Below are positions 17,025-24,851 of a DNA stretch of 60,835 bases, piece after piece. Every line of letters begins with the position of its first letter. Position 1 is the first letter of the stretch. A program made the position numbers and the translations under genes. The DNA comes from Halorubrum sp. GTDB lineage: Archaea > Halobacteriota > Halobacteria > Halobacteriales > Haloferacaceae. The stretch covers positions 1 to 60,835 of the forward strand of contig JAQCNI010000149.1 in the NCBI GenBank assembly GCA_028275105.1, in the 5' to 3' direction. The notes under the pieces were generated by a model. The model ran no database searches and was not told where the DNA came from. It saw only the letters and a list, made by a program, of their open reading frames with translations.

Positions 17025-17528
17025 TTACCCACGGTCGAGGTACTCCTGTTGGACCGCGATGATGTCGCTCGAGTCCGCGCAGTCGGCGTACCGTCGTAGG
17101 GGTTCCGCGTTGAGTTCGAGGAACGTTTCTCCCCACGTGAACTTCGCCATGACCCGTTCCGCGTGGTCGGGTTCGCCGAGGATCGAGAGCGCGGCCGCGA
17201 ACGCCTCGACGGTCGTGAGCCGCATCGGCCGGCCGAAGTTCACCGGGTTGGCGGCGACGAGGTAGGGGAGTGCGCGGTGGTCGCCGGCCAGCGAGAACCG
17301 CTTCTCGCCCGCGGACTCCCACGAGCAGTCGAGCGCGACGAGAGCGCCGTCGCGGGCGTCGGCGGCGTCGGCCGACGAGAGCGCGCGCTCGGCATGGGGG
17401 TTGAGGACGATGCCGTAGGGGGTGGTGCGGTCGGACCGGTGGAGTTCGGCGAGGTCGAACCGCGCGAGTTTCCGGGCCGTACACTTGTCGGGGTCGTCGT
17501 CGCCCTCATACCTGACGTGGAGGTCCAC
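17025..17528 (-). CDS. tsr3: Tsr3-type rRNA aminocarboxypropyltransferase (DUF367)
   Basis: 167 aa with GTG start. It carries [18 protein letters not shown] at the N-terminus, [11 protein letters not shown], the block [15 protein letters not shown] (about 85-100), and [19 protein letters not shown] near the end, all characteristic of the SPOUT-like Tsr3 family. The enzyme transfers the 3-amino-3-carboxypropyl group from AdoMet to a hypermodified uridine in the small-subunit rRNA decoding region. It is divergent from cofE. Confidence 0.92.
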   Translation of the reverse strand: MDLHVRYEGDDDPDKCTARKLARFDLAELHRSDRTTPYGIVLNPHAERALSSADAADARDGALVALDCSWESAGEKRFSLAGDHRALPYLVAANPVNFGRPMRLTTVEAFAAALSILGEPDHAERVMAKFTWGETFLELNAEPLRRYADCADSSDIIAVQQEYLDRG

Positions 17529-17614
17529 GGGGAGAGTTCGGCGGAACCGGTTAAAAGGTGTGTGAAGCCGGGGCCGTCGGATCCGGTGGGGATCGTTCGA
17601 TCACTTCGCTCGCA

Positions 17615-17709
17615 ATCGAGGTGCTCGTTTCACTCGCACCTCGCGCCGCTCGCGACTCCCTCGCGCTCGGTTCGCGTGCGCCGTCGCGCCCGCTCACCGG
17701 AGCGCGCCA
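17615..17709. repeat. Dispersed GC-rich repeat, copy A
   Basis: This 95-bp stretch, from atcgaggtgctcgtttcact to cgctcaccggagcgcgcca, matches 29979-30072 closely at both ends, with a more variable middle. It lies in the 290-bp divergent spacer between tsr3 and cofE, which holds no gene. It contains nested inverted copies of tcgcgctcg-like words and could fold. Confidence 0.8.
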
Positions 17710-17818
17710 TCGCGGATGGATCCGGGAGCCGCCGTCACTCCTCGTTCTTCCTTCGCCGGTACCGTCAAACCGGCCCGGTACCGGCGGGGTTTTTGCTCGT
17801 CGCGGCCGAATGTATCGT

Positions 17819-18574
17819 ATGGAGGTGTTCGCGGTTCCGGACCTCCCCGAGATCCGGGAGGGGGACGACCTCGCGGCGCTGATCGACGAGCGCGTCGACC
17901 TCCGCGAGGACGACGTCGTCTGCGTCGCCAGCACGGTCGTCTCGAAGGCCGAGGGGCGGGCATTCGACCTCGACGCGTTCCCGCCCGGACCGCGAGCGAC
18001 CGAAATCGCCGACCGGCTCTCGGCGATCGCCGGCGAGGAGAGGGACCCCCGGTTCGCCCAGGCGGTCCTCGAGGAGTCGACGGAGCTGCTGATGGAGGCG
18101 CCGTTCCTCCTGACCGCAACCCGCTTCGGCCACGTCGGCGTTAACGCGGGGATCGACCGGTCAAACGTTCCCGGAAGCGACGTCCTGTTGCTCCCGGAAC
18201 GCCCGGCCGAGAGCGCCGAACGGCTCCGCGAGGGGGTCGCGGCCGACCGCGTCGTCGTCACCGACACCTGCGGTCGCCCGTTCCGGCACGGCCAGCGGGG
18301 CGTCGCGATCGGCCACGCGGGGCTCCCGGCCGCCCGTGACTGGCGCGGCGAGACGGACCGTGACGGCCGCGAGATGGGCGTCACGGTCCAGAACGTGATC
18401 GACGAACTCGCCGCCGCCGCCAACCTCGTCGCCGGCGAGGGCGACGGCGGGACCCCGGCGGTCGTCGTCCGCGACTGGCCGTTCGGCGACCACGAGGGAT
18501 CCCAGGCCCACTTCCGTGACGTCGAGGGCGACTTCGTCCGGCAGGCGATCCGGGAGTGGCAGTACGAGGGGTAA
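17819..18574 (+). CDS. cofE: Coenzyme F420-0:L-glutamate ligase CofE
   Basis: 251 aa GTP-dependent ligase that adds glutamates to F420-0. It has DDVVCVASTVVSKAEGR (about 33-49), VLEESTELLMEAPFLLTATRFGHVGVNAGID (about 83-115), VVTDTCGRPFRHGQRGVAIG (about 150-170) and a C-terminal region with RDWPFGDH. The ATG at 17819 gives MEVFAVPDLPEI, the expected start; a TTTTTG box lies about 27 nt before it. It is followed 94 nt later by mer, another F420-linked gene. Confidence 0.94.
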   Translation: MEVFAVPDLPEIREGDDLAALIDERVDLREDDVVCVASTVVSKAEGRAFDLDAFPPGPRATEIADRLSAIAGEERDPRFAQAVLEESTELLMEAPFLLTATRFGHVGVNAGIDRSNVPGSDVLLLPERPAESAERLREGVAADRVVVTDTCGRPFRHGQRGVAIGHAGLPAARDWRGETDRDGREMGVTVQNVIDELAAAANLVAGEGDGGTPAVVVRDWPFGDHEGSQAHFRDVEGDFVRQAIREWQYEG

Positions 18575-18668
18575 ACTCCGGGGGCGGCCGCGACCTTACC
18601 CCCGGCCCCGTCCCGAGTCGCCGCCCCCCGACCCGACTCACAGACGTTCAAACCCATCCCACATCACG

Positions 18669-19652
18669 ATGCTCGGAATCGAACTCACCCCCGAACACGA
18701 GTTGTCCCGCCTCATCGACCTCGGCGTCCGCGCGGAGGCCGCCGGCTACGACGCCGTCTACTCGTCGTGTCACTACAACAACCGCGATCCGTGGGCGTTC
18801 CTCTCGCGACTCGCGGCCGCGACGGACTCGGTCCGGGTCGGCCCCGGCGTCGCCAATCCGTACGAGACCCATCCCGTCACGCTCGCCTCGAAGGTTGCTA
18901 CCCTCGACGAGGCCTCCGGCGGCCGTGCGATGTTCGGGCTCGGCCCCGGCGACCCCTCGACGCTCCGAAACCTCGGGCTGGCGGACGACCGCGGGCTCCG
19001 GTCCGTGCTTGAGGCGTTCAAGACGGCCGAGCGGCTCTGGGCCGGCGAGCGCGTCGACCACGACGGCACCTTCGCGGCCGACGACGCCGGGCTCAACTAC
19101 GAGCCGCCACAGGGGGCCGACATTCCGGTCCACGTCGGCGGCGAGGGCCCCCACATGTGCCGGATGGCCGCGAAGCACGCCGACGGCCTGCTGTACAACG
19201 GATCACATCCCGCGGACCTCGCGTGGGCCCGCGATCAGGTCGACGATGGGCTCTCCGAACGCCCCGAAGAACGAGGCGAATTCGACCTGCTGGCGTACGC
19301 CGCGGTCAGCGTCGCCGAGGACGGGGCGGCCGCCCGCGAGGCGGCCCGACCGCCGGTGGCGTTCATCGCCGCCGGCGCGCCCCCGCCGGTCCTGAATCGA
19401 CACGGGATCGATCCGGATGCGGCCGAGGCCATCGGGGAAGACGTCTCCGCGGGCGAATTCTCCGCGGCCTTTGAACGTGTGACGCCCGGGATGATCGACG
19501 CCTTCTGTATGGCCGGGACCCCGGAGACGGTCCGCGAGCGCGCCGTCGCCGTCGCCGAGCACGCCGACGGGTTGGTGGTCGGGTCGCCGCTCGGTCCGGA
19601 CCTGGAGGTCGGCGTCGACCTCGCGGCCGACGCCGTCGACGGGCTGTTCTGA
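18669..19652 (+). CDS. mer: F420-dependent methylenetetrahydromethanopterin reductase (Mer-like)
   Basis: 327 aa luciferase-like TIM barrel. It has MLGIELTPEHELSRL, YDAVYSSCHYNNRDPWAF, VRVGPGVANPYETHPV, MFGLGPGDPSTL, VHVGGEGPHMCRMAAKHADGLLYNG and GTPETVRERAVAVAEHADGLV. In methanogens Mer reduces methylene-H4MPT. Haloarchaea use folate, so the enzyme is probably a methylene-tetrahydrofolate reductase or a related C1 enzyme. The start is at the ATG after acatcacg; the longer frame is spacer. Its position behind cofE supports F420 use. Confidence 0.92.
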   Translation: MLGIELTPEHELSRLIDLGVRAEAAGYDAVYSSCHYNNRDPWAFLSRLAAATDSVRVGPGVANPYETHPVTLASKVATLDEASGGRAMFGLGPGDPSTLRNLGLADDRGLRSVLEAFKTAERLWAGERVDHDGTFAADDAGLNYEPPQGADIPVHVGGEGPHMCRMAAKHADGLLYNGSHPADLAWARDQVDDGLSERPEERGEFDLLAYAAVSVAEDGAAAREAARPPVAFIAAGAPPPVLNRHGIDPDAAEAIGEDVSAGEFSAAFERVTPGMIDAFCMAGTPETVRERAVAVAEHADGLVVGSPLGPDLEVGVDLAADAVDGLF

Positions 19653-19712
19653 TCCGTTCCGTGGCCCGTTCCGATCCGTCGGCGACAGCTCACTTGCTCC
19701 GTCGGCGACCGC

Positions 19713-19952
19713 TCACTCGCTGCGTCCCCGACCGCCAAGCGAGGGAAGTTTGACGCCGAACTCGTTCAACAGCGCCCCGACGGCGGCGTAGCCGAGGATG
19801 GAGACGGCGCTGACGACGAGGAGCTGGCCGACCACGACGAGGATCGCGCTCAACGGGTCGCCGACCCCGAGGATCAGATCGTTCACGAAGACGTCGAGGA
19901 ACCGTCCGATGTCCCCGACAAGCCGCACGACGAAGCCGAGAATCGCGAGCAT
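19713..19952 (-). CDS. Small membrane protein
   Basis: 79 aa starting MLAILGFVVRLVGDIGRFLDVF with a second hydrophobic segment AILVVVGQLLVVSAVSILGYAAVGALL and a short polar tail. It looks like a real membrane protein by composition, and the upstream part of the track's longer frame is Arg-rich filler. It is divergent from the site-2 protease gene. Unrecognised. Confidence 0.6.
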   Translation of the reverse strand: MLAILGFVVRLVGDIGRFLDVFVNDLILGVGDPLSAILVVVGQLLVVSAVSILGYAAVGALLNEFGVKLPSLGGRGRSE

Positions 19953-20126
19953 GCCCCGAAGTTGAACGGGGGGCCACTTGGGTGTTGTAGTTCGTGCCGC
20001 CCGGATCCACACCCGTCGTCGTATCGAGCCTCGGCGGTCCATCCTGCCTTCGATCCCTCGCGTATCGCTCCCGCGACGGTTTCCGAACCGAACGCCTTAC
20101 ACCCGGCCGACCCTGATCGATTTGGT

Positions 20127-21944
20127 ATGAATACGGCGCTGTGGATCCTGTCGGGGGTCCTCGCGTACACGGCCGTCGTGATGTGGCTCGACGACCGCGG
20201 GATCCTCCCCGACGCCGTGCGCGTCTCCGGTCCCCTCACCACGTTCCATACCCGTCGCGGGCGGGCACTCCTCGACCGGCTGGCGAAGCCGAAGCGCGCC
20301 TGGCGGGTGGTCGCAAATCTCGGGCTCGGCGGCGCGCTGGTGGCGATGGTCGGCTCGTTCGTCCTCATCATCTCCTCGGGAATCTCGGCGCTTTCGACGA
20401 CCCAGCCGTCCGCGGTCCAGGAACCACAGAACTTTCTCATCATCCCCGGCGTCAACGAGTTCCTTCCCCTCTCGGTCGCCGGCGAGATCGTGGCCGGCCT
20501 CGCCATCGCGATGGTGGTCCACGAGGGCGCTCACGGCCTGCTGTGCCGCGTCGAGGGGATCGACATCGAGTCGATGGGGCTCGTCTTTCTCACGGTGGCG
20601 CCCGTCGGCGCGTTCGTCGAACCCGACGATGAGGCGACTCGGGTGGTCTCACGCGGCGCCCGCGCCCGGATGTTCGCCGCCGGCGTCACCGCGAACGTCC
20701 TGCTCACCGTCGTCGTGTTCGCGCTCCTGTTCGGCCCGGTCGTCGGCGCGATCTCCGTCGCGCCCGGCTATGCCGTCGGCGAGGTCGCGCCCGGGTCGCC
20801 CGCTGCCGACGTCGACATCGCGGGCGGCGACCGGGTGATCGAGGTTGCGGGCGAGCCCGTCGACACGACGGCCGAGTTCGAGGCCGCGATCGCCGACGCC
20901 GACGCGGACGTCTCTCTCCTCGTCGACGACGGGGAGACCGAACGGACGGTCGAGGTCGCCCGCGAGCTCCAGGTGATCGGCTCGGCGGGTAGCAACCCGC
21001 TCGACGTCACGGTTGCCGACGAACCGGCGACGATCGCCTCGGTGAACGGCGAGTCGGTGCGGACCGAGCGGGAGTTCTTCGCGGCGGTCGGGGCCGCCGA
21101 GCGCGCGACGGTGGCGACCGGGTCGGGAACCGAGTCCGAGGTCCCGATCGGGGCGTACGCCGTCGGCGTTCAGGAGGATGGGCCGATCGCCGACGCGGGC
21201 GCGGCCGTCGGCGACCCGCTCACGATCGTCGAGATCGGCGGCGAGCGGATCCACGACGACGCGGCGCTGGCCGGGACGCTCCGGGAGCGCGAACCCGGCA
21301 CGACGGTCGAGGTGGTCGCGTACACCACGGCCGGCGAACGCGTCCCTTACGACGTCGAACTTGCGCCCCACCCGAACCGCGAGGGCGGGTTCATCGGCGT
21401 CACCGTCTTCCCCGGAACGAGCGGGCTCGCGACCGACGACGTCGGCGTCTCCGAGTACCCGGCGGGCGCGTACCTCGAGCTGCTCGGCGGCGACGGCGGC
21501 GACGGCGCAGTTGACGGGGTCGCGCTCGGCGGAATCGCCGACTCCGCGCTCGGGCTCGTGTTCGTCACGCTGATCCTCCCGCTCGGCAGCCTGTTCGGGC
21601 TCCCGTTCAACTTCGCGGGATTCACCGGGTCAGTCACCAACTTCTACGCCGTCAACGGCGGGCTCGCGGCCCTCGATGGCGGCGTGTTCCTGTTGGCCAA
21701 TCTGCTGTTCTGGACCGGCTGGATCAACATCCAGCTTGCGCTGTTCAACTGCCTGCCGGCGTTCCCGCTCGACGGCGGGCGGATCCTCCGGATGGTCGCC
21801 GAAGCGGCAGTGAGCCGGGTGCCGGTGCCCGACCGCCACGCGGCCGTCCGGACGATCACCGTCTCGTCCGGTCTGGTCATGCTGTTCGGGCTGATCGCGA
21901 TGGTGTTCGGCAACCGGATCGCCTCGCTCCTTGGCCTCGGCTGA
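20127..21944 (+). CDS. Site-2 protease family (M50) zinc metalloprotease with PDZ domains
   Basis: 605 aa polytopic membrane protease. The metal motif HEGAH lies near residue 133 in a hydrophobic helix and the second ligand motif NCLPAFPLDGGRIL near residue 550. Between them are two PDZ-like domains (AVGEVAPGSPAADVDIAGGDRVIEVAG and AVGVQEDGPIADAGAAVGDPLTIVEIGG). The family cleaves transmembrane anchors of regulators or processes signal-peptide remnants. The ATG at 20127 follows a cgaacgccttac promoter-like box by about 28 nt; the 55 upstream codons of the track ORF are spacer. Confidence 0.93.
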   Translation: MNTALWILSGVLAYTAVVMWLDDRGILPDAVRVSGPLTTFHTRRGRALLDRLAKPKRAWRVVANLGLGGALVAMVGSFVLIISSGISALSTTQPSAVQEPQNFLIIPGVNEFLPLSVAGEIVAGLAIAMVVHEGAHGLLCRVEGIDIESMGLVFLTVAPVGAFVEPDDEATRVVSRGARARMFAAGVTANVLLTVVVFALLFGPVVGAISVAPGYAVGEVAPGSPAADVDIAGGDRVIEVAGEPVDTTAEFEAAIADADADVSLLVDDGETERTVEVARELQVIGSAGSNPLDVTVADEPATIASVNGESVRTEREFFAAVGAAERATVATGSGTESEVPIGAYAVGVQEDGPIADAGAAVGDPLTIVEIGGERIHDDAALAGTLREREPGTTVEVVAYTTAGERVPYDVELAPHPNREGGFIGVTVFPGTSGLATDDVGVSEYPAGAYLELLGGDGGDGAVDGVALGGIADSALGLVFVTLILPLGSLFGLPFNFAGFTGSVTNFYAVNGGLAALDGGVFLLANLLFWTGWINIQLALFNCLPAFPLDGGRILRMVAEAAVSRVPVPDRHAAVRTITVSSGLVMLFGLIAMVFGNRIASLLGLG

Positions 21945-22039
21945 CCGATCCCCGAGCATCGCTCCCGTTCGCCACCTCGGATCGGCGTGACCGCCGCCGC
22001 AGTAGAAAACGGTTTCTCCGCGCGGGGAAACGGGGATAT

Positions 22040-23320
22040 ATGAGCCACTCGCGCACCGTCGAAATCGAGGGTCACATTATCGACAGCGGGACGATGCAGC
22101 GATGTTGGGGAGCAGTGATGGATCTGGACGGCTCCTTCGACGTCGAGCAGTTCGACGTGGGGTCCAACGAGGAGGCGGAGTCGTACTGCCGGATGACCGT
22201 CTCCGCCGCCGACGAGGGGACGTTGCGGGCAATCCTCCACGAACTCCACCAGAACGGCGCGGTGCTGGAGGACCCCTCCGACGTGGAGCTCGTCGCCGCC
22301 CCGGATGACAAGGTCGTCCCGCCGGACTTCTACTCGACGACGAACCACCCGACGGAAGTGCTGTACGACGGGGAGTGGATCGAGGTCGAGCGGATCGAGA
22401 TGGACTGCGCGCTCGTCGTCGACCCCGAGGGGGGCCCGGACGGCGGACCGCGGGCGTACACGACGGTGCTCGACGCGATCGAGGAGGGCGACCTCGTCGC
22501 GACGGACGAGTCCGGGATCCGGGTGAACCCGCCGGAACGCCCCCGGAGCGGTGGCGGCGCGTTCGGGTTCATGCAGGGCGGCATCTCCTCGGAGCGCCCC
22601 TCGGAGTCGACGATCCGGGAGGTCGCGGCCGAGCTCCGCGAGGTGACGGAGTCGGGCGGGAACGTGATGGTCGTCGCCGGACCCGCGGTTATCCACTCCG
22701 GCGCGGGCGGGGCGCTCGCCGAACTCGTCTCGGCGGGGTACGTCGACGCGCTGTCGGCGGGTAACGGCTTCGCGACCCATGACATCGAACGGTCACTGTA
22801 CGGTACCTCGCTCGGGATGAACGTCGAAACGCTCGAACACCCGCGGAAGGGCCACAAACACCATATCTGGACCATCTCGGAGGTGATCCGCGCCGGCGGG
22901 ATCGAGGAGGCGGTCGAGCAGGGGCTCGTCACCGAGGGCGTCATGTACCAGTGCGTCGAAAACGACGTGGCGACGGTGCTCGCGGGCTCGATCCGCGATG
23001 ACGGCCCCCTCCCCGACACGATCACCGACGCGGTCGAGGCACAGGACGCGATCCGCGAGCAGGCCCACGAGGCCGACATCGTGCTCATGCTCGCGACCAT
23101 GCTCCACTCCGTCGCCGTCGGGAACTGTCTCCCCTCGACGACGAAGACCGTCTGTGTCGACATCAACCCCGCCACGGTGACCCAGCTGCTCGACCGTGGC
23201 TCCGCGCAGGCGGTCGGGATGGTCACCGACATCGGGACGTTCGTCCCGACGCTCGCCGAGTTCGTCCTCGACGGGGGCGACGACGAGCCGGTCCCCGAGG
23301 TCGACGGGACGGCCGAATGA
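22040..23320 (+). CDS. TIGR00300 family protein (archaeal ornithine cyclodeaminase-type)
   Basis: 426 aa. The N-terminal ~120 residues match the LOR/SDH-linked domain (VEIEGHIIDSGTMQRCWGAV, EQFDVGSNEEAESYCRM). The C-terminal Rossmann-like half has VVAGPAVIHSGAGGAL, ALSAGNGFATHDIERSLYGTSLG, and TMLHSVAVGNCLPSTTKTVCVDINPATVTQL. Methanogen members convert ornithine to proline; cyanobacterial relatives act as arginine dihydrolase/ornithine cyclodeaminase. The role here is inferred from the family. Its last codons overlap the start of the GNAT gene (ATGA), so the pair is translationally coupled. Confidence 0.9.
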   Translation: MSHSRTVEIEGHIIDSGTMQRCWGAVMDLDGSFDVEQFDVGSNEEAESYCRMTVSAADEGTLRAILHELHQNGAVLEDPSDVELVAAPDDKVVPPDFYSTTNHPTEVLYDGEWIEVERIEMDCALVVDPEGGPDGGPRAYTTVLDAIEEGDLVATDESGIRVNPPERPRSGGGAFGFMQGGISSERPSESTIREVAAELREVTESGGNVMVVAGPAVIHSGAGGALAELVSAGYVDALSAGNGFATHDIERSLYGTSLGMNVETLEHPRKGHKHHIWTISEVIRAGGIEEAVEQGLVTEGVMYQCVENDVATVLAGSIRDDGPLPDTITDAVEAQDAIREQAHEADIVLMLATMLHSVAVGNCLPSTTKTVCVDINPATVTQLLDRGSAQAVGMVTDIGTFVPTLAEFVLDGGDDEPVPEVDGTAE

Positions 23321-23880
23321 GCGCCACCCTCCGACCGTATGACCCCGAGGCCGATGCCGAGGGGTTGTACGACTGTAAGACGGCCTTCGAGCGCGGGCTC
23401 GGCGCGAACACGGGCGGCGACGACAAGGTGGCCGCCTACGAGGGGAAACTCACGAAGGGGTACCGGGAGTCGTGGCTCGCGTGGGTCGACCGCTGTACGG
23501 CCGATGACGAGCGCTGTGTAACCGTCGCCGTCGACGAGGGGAGGGGCACCGCGGACGCCGAGCACGGGGATGACGCCGCAGACGGCGGAAAACTCGTTGG
23601 CTACGTCTTCTGTCTGCCCGAACGGCTGGCGTTCGTCTGGGATGCGGCGGTGATCAACGAGCTGTACGTCGTGCCCGACCGGCGCGGGTCGAGCGTCGCC
23701 GACGACCTCATGGCTGCCGCGCTCGACCTCGCGGCCGACCAGACGCTCCCGCTTGACCGGATCGTGCTTGATGTCGACCCCGAGAACGAACGCGCCCGAG
23801 CGTTCTACGACCGCCACGGGTTCGACGACTGGGGGGAGATGATCTCCCGGCCGGTCGAACTGGACCGAGCACGGCGGTAG
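23317..23880 (+). CDS. GNAT family N-acetyltransferase
   Basis: 187 aa. It starts LRPYDPEADAEGLYDCKTAFERGLG. A GNAT core follows with strand WDAAVINELYVVPDRRG, a pyrophosphate loop RRGSSVADDLMAAALDLA, and motif B LDVDPENERARAFYDRHGFDDWGEM. The CoA-binding loop is a variant of the usual R/Q-x-x-G-x-G/A. It overlaps the preceding gene by 4 nt, hinting at a joint role in amino acid metabolism. Substrate unknown. Confidence 0.88.
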   Translation: MSATLRPYDPEADAEGLYDCKTAFERGLGANTGGDDKVAAYEGKLTKGYRESWLAWVDRCTADDERCVTVAVDEGRGTADAEHGDDAADGGKLVGYVFCLPERLAFVWDAAVINELYVVPDRRGSSVADDLMAAALDLAADQTLPLDRIVLDVDPENERARAFYDRHGFDDWGEMISRPVELDRARR

Positions 23881-24004
23881 TCGGGGACCCGGCGTTCCGT
23901 CGCGTCGGGGATCCGGCGTTTCGTCGTATCGGGCCCCCGACCGGAACCCCACCGAGCGAGAATGACGGACGGGAGTTATGTGTGAGGCTGTGCCCTATCC
24001 AACC

Positions 24005-24493
24005 ATGCGAAACCTCGTTGCCACGGATGGGTCCACGCTCGGGGACGAAGCCGTTCTGTACGCCGCGCGACACACCGCGGCGTTCGACGGAACGCTCGTG
24101 ATCGTCCACGTGTTGACGCCGGACTCGGAACTCATCGACGGTACCATCGTTCTCCCCGGCGAGGAGGCAGCCGTCGAGGAGGGCGAACGGATCCTCGAAG
24201 GCGCGCGATCGGTCGTCGACGGGATCGCCGGGGGCGACGGTGGCGGGGGCGACGGTGGCGGGGGCGACGGTGGCGGGGGCGACGGTGGCGGGGGCGACGG
24301 TGGCGTCGACGTCGAGACACAGTTGCTCACGGGCCGGCCGGCTGACGCGATCACGGAGTTCGCGACGGAGATCGACGCCGACGCGATCTACGTCGGCCAC
24401 CGCGGGCTCTCCGAGGAGCGCGAGCAGGTCGTTGGCAGCGTCGCGAAAAGCGTCGTCGACAAGGCGACGGTCCCGGTGACGGTGATCCGGTAG
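24005..24493 (+). CDS. UspA-domain protein with glycine/aspartate repeat insert
   Basis: 162 aa universal stress protein. It starts MRNLVATDGSTLGDEAVLYAARHTA and ends with the nucleotide-binding region IYVGHRGLSEEREQVVGSVAKSVVDKATVPVTVIR. Between about residues 75 and 102 a GGDGG-type run encoded by five perfect 15-bp repeats is inserted in the loop before the third strand. The insert is probably disordered and solvent-exposed. The ATG at 24005 is preferred over one nine codons upstream because MRNLVATDGS is the usual family start. Confidence 0.9.
   Translation: MRNLVATDGSTLGDEAVLYAARHTAAFDGTLVIVHVLTPDSELIDGTIVLPGEEAAVEEGERILEGARSVVDGIAGGDGGGGDGGGGDGGGGDGGGGDGGVDVETQLLTGRPADAITEFATEIDADAIYVGHRGLSEEREQVVGSVAKSVVDKATVPVTVIR
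24230..24304. repeat. Five perfect 15-bp tandem repeats inside a uspA-type gene
   Basis: The unit gggggcgacggtggc occurs five times without mismatch, each encoding five residues (Gly/Asp). Being a multiple of three, copy-number change would keep the frame and only alter loop length. Confidence 0.97.
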
Positions 24494-24576
24494 GCCGACC
24501 CCCTCCCCCTCCCCGCGTTGGACGCGCGCCCCCGTTCCGAGCGACAGCCTTTAGCGTGTGAGCGATAATGTACAGT

Positions 24577-24810
24577 ATGAACAAGAACGTCGGATCAGCG
24601 GACAAGCGTCTCAGGATCGTCGCCGGCGCGGTGGCGGGAACGGTGTCCCTCGCGACCCTCGCGGGGTTCGCGTCGCTCCCCGGCATCGTTGCGCTCGTGC
24701 TCGGGGTCGTCGCCATCGCCGCGCTTGGAACCGCCGTGACCGGGATCTGTGGGCTGTACTCGCTGCTCGGCGTCGACACCTGTTCCGCCCGTTCGGGCGG
24801 CTCACGCTAG
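24577..24810 (+). CDS. DUF2892 (YgaP-transmembrane-like) membrane protein
   Basis: 77 aa starting MNKNVGSADKRLRIVAGAVAG, the usual N-terminus of the two-helix DUF2892 family. The helices are IVAGAVAGTVSLATLAGF and IVALVLGVVAIAALGTAVTGICGLYSLLG, ending in CSARSGG. A cctttagcg box centred about 28 nt before 24577 favours this start over the in-frame ATG three codons upstream. Function unknown; relatives are sometimes fused to rhodanese domains. Confidence 0.85.
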   Translation: MNKNVGSADKRLRIVAGAVAGTVSLATLAGFASLPGIVALVLGVVAIAALGTAVTGICGLYSLLGVDTCSARSGGSR

Positions 24811-24851
24811 CCGACCGTTCGGTACGGGCGATCCTCGGATCGGGGACTCGG

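Noticed and set aside
24240-24304. Possible CRISPR-like array
   Set aside because: The 15-bp units are directly adjacent with no spacers and lie inside a UspA coding frame, so this is a tandem repeat.
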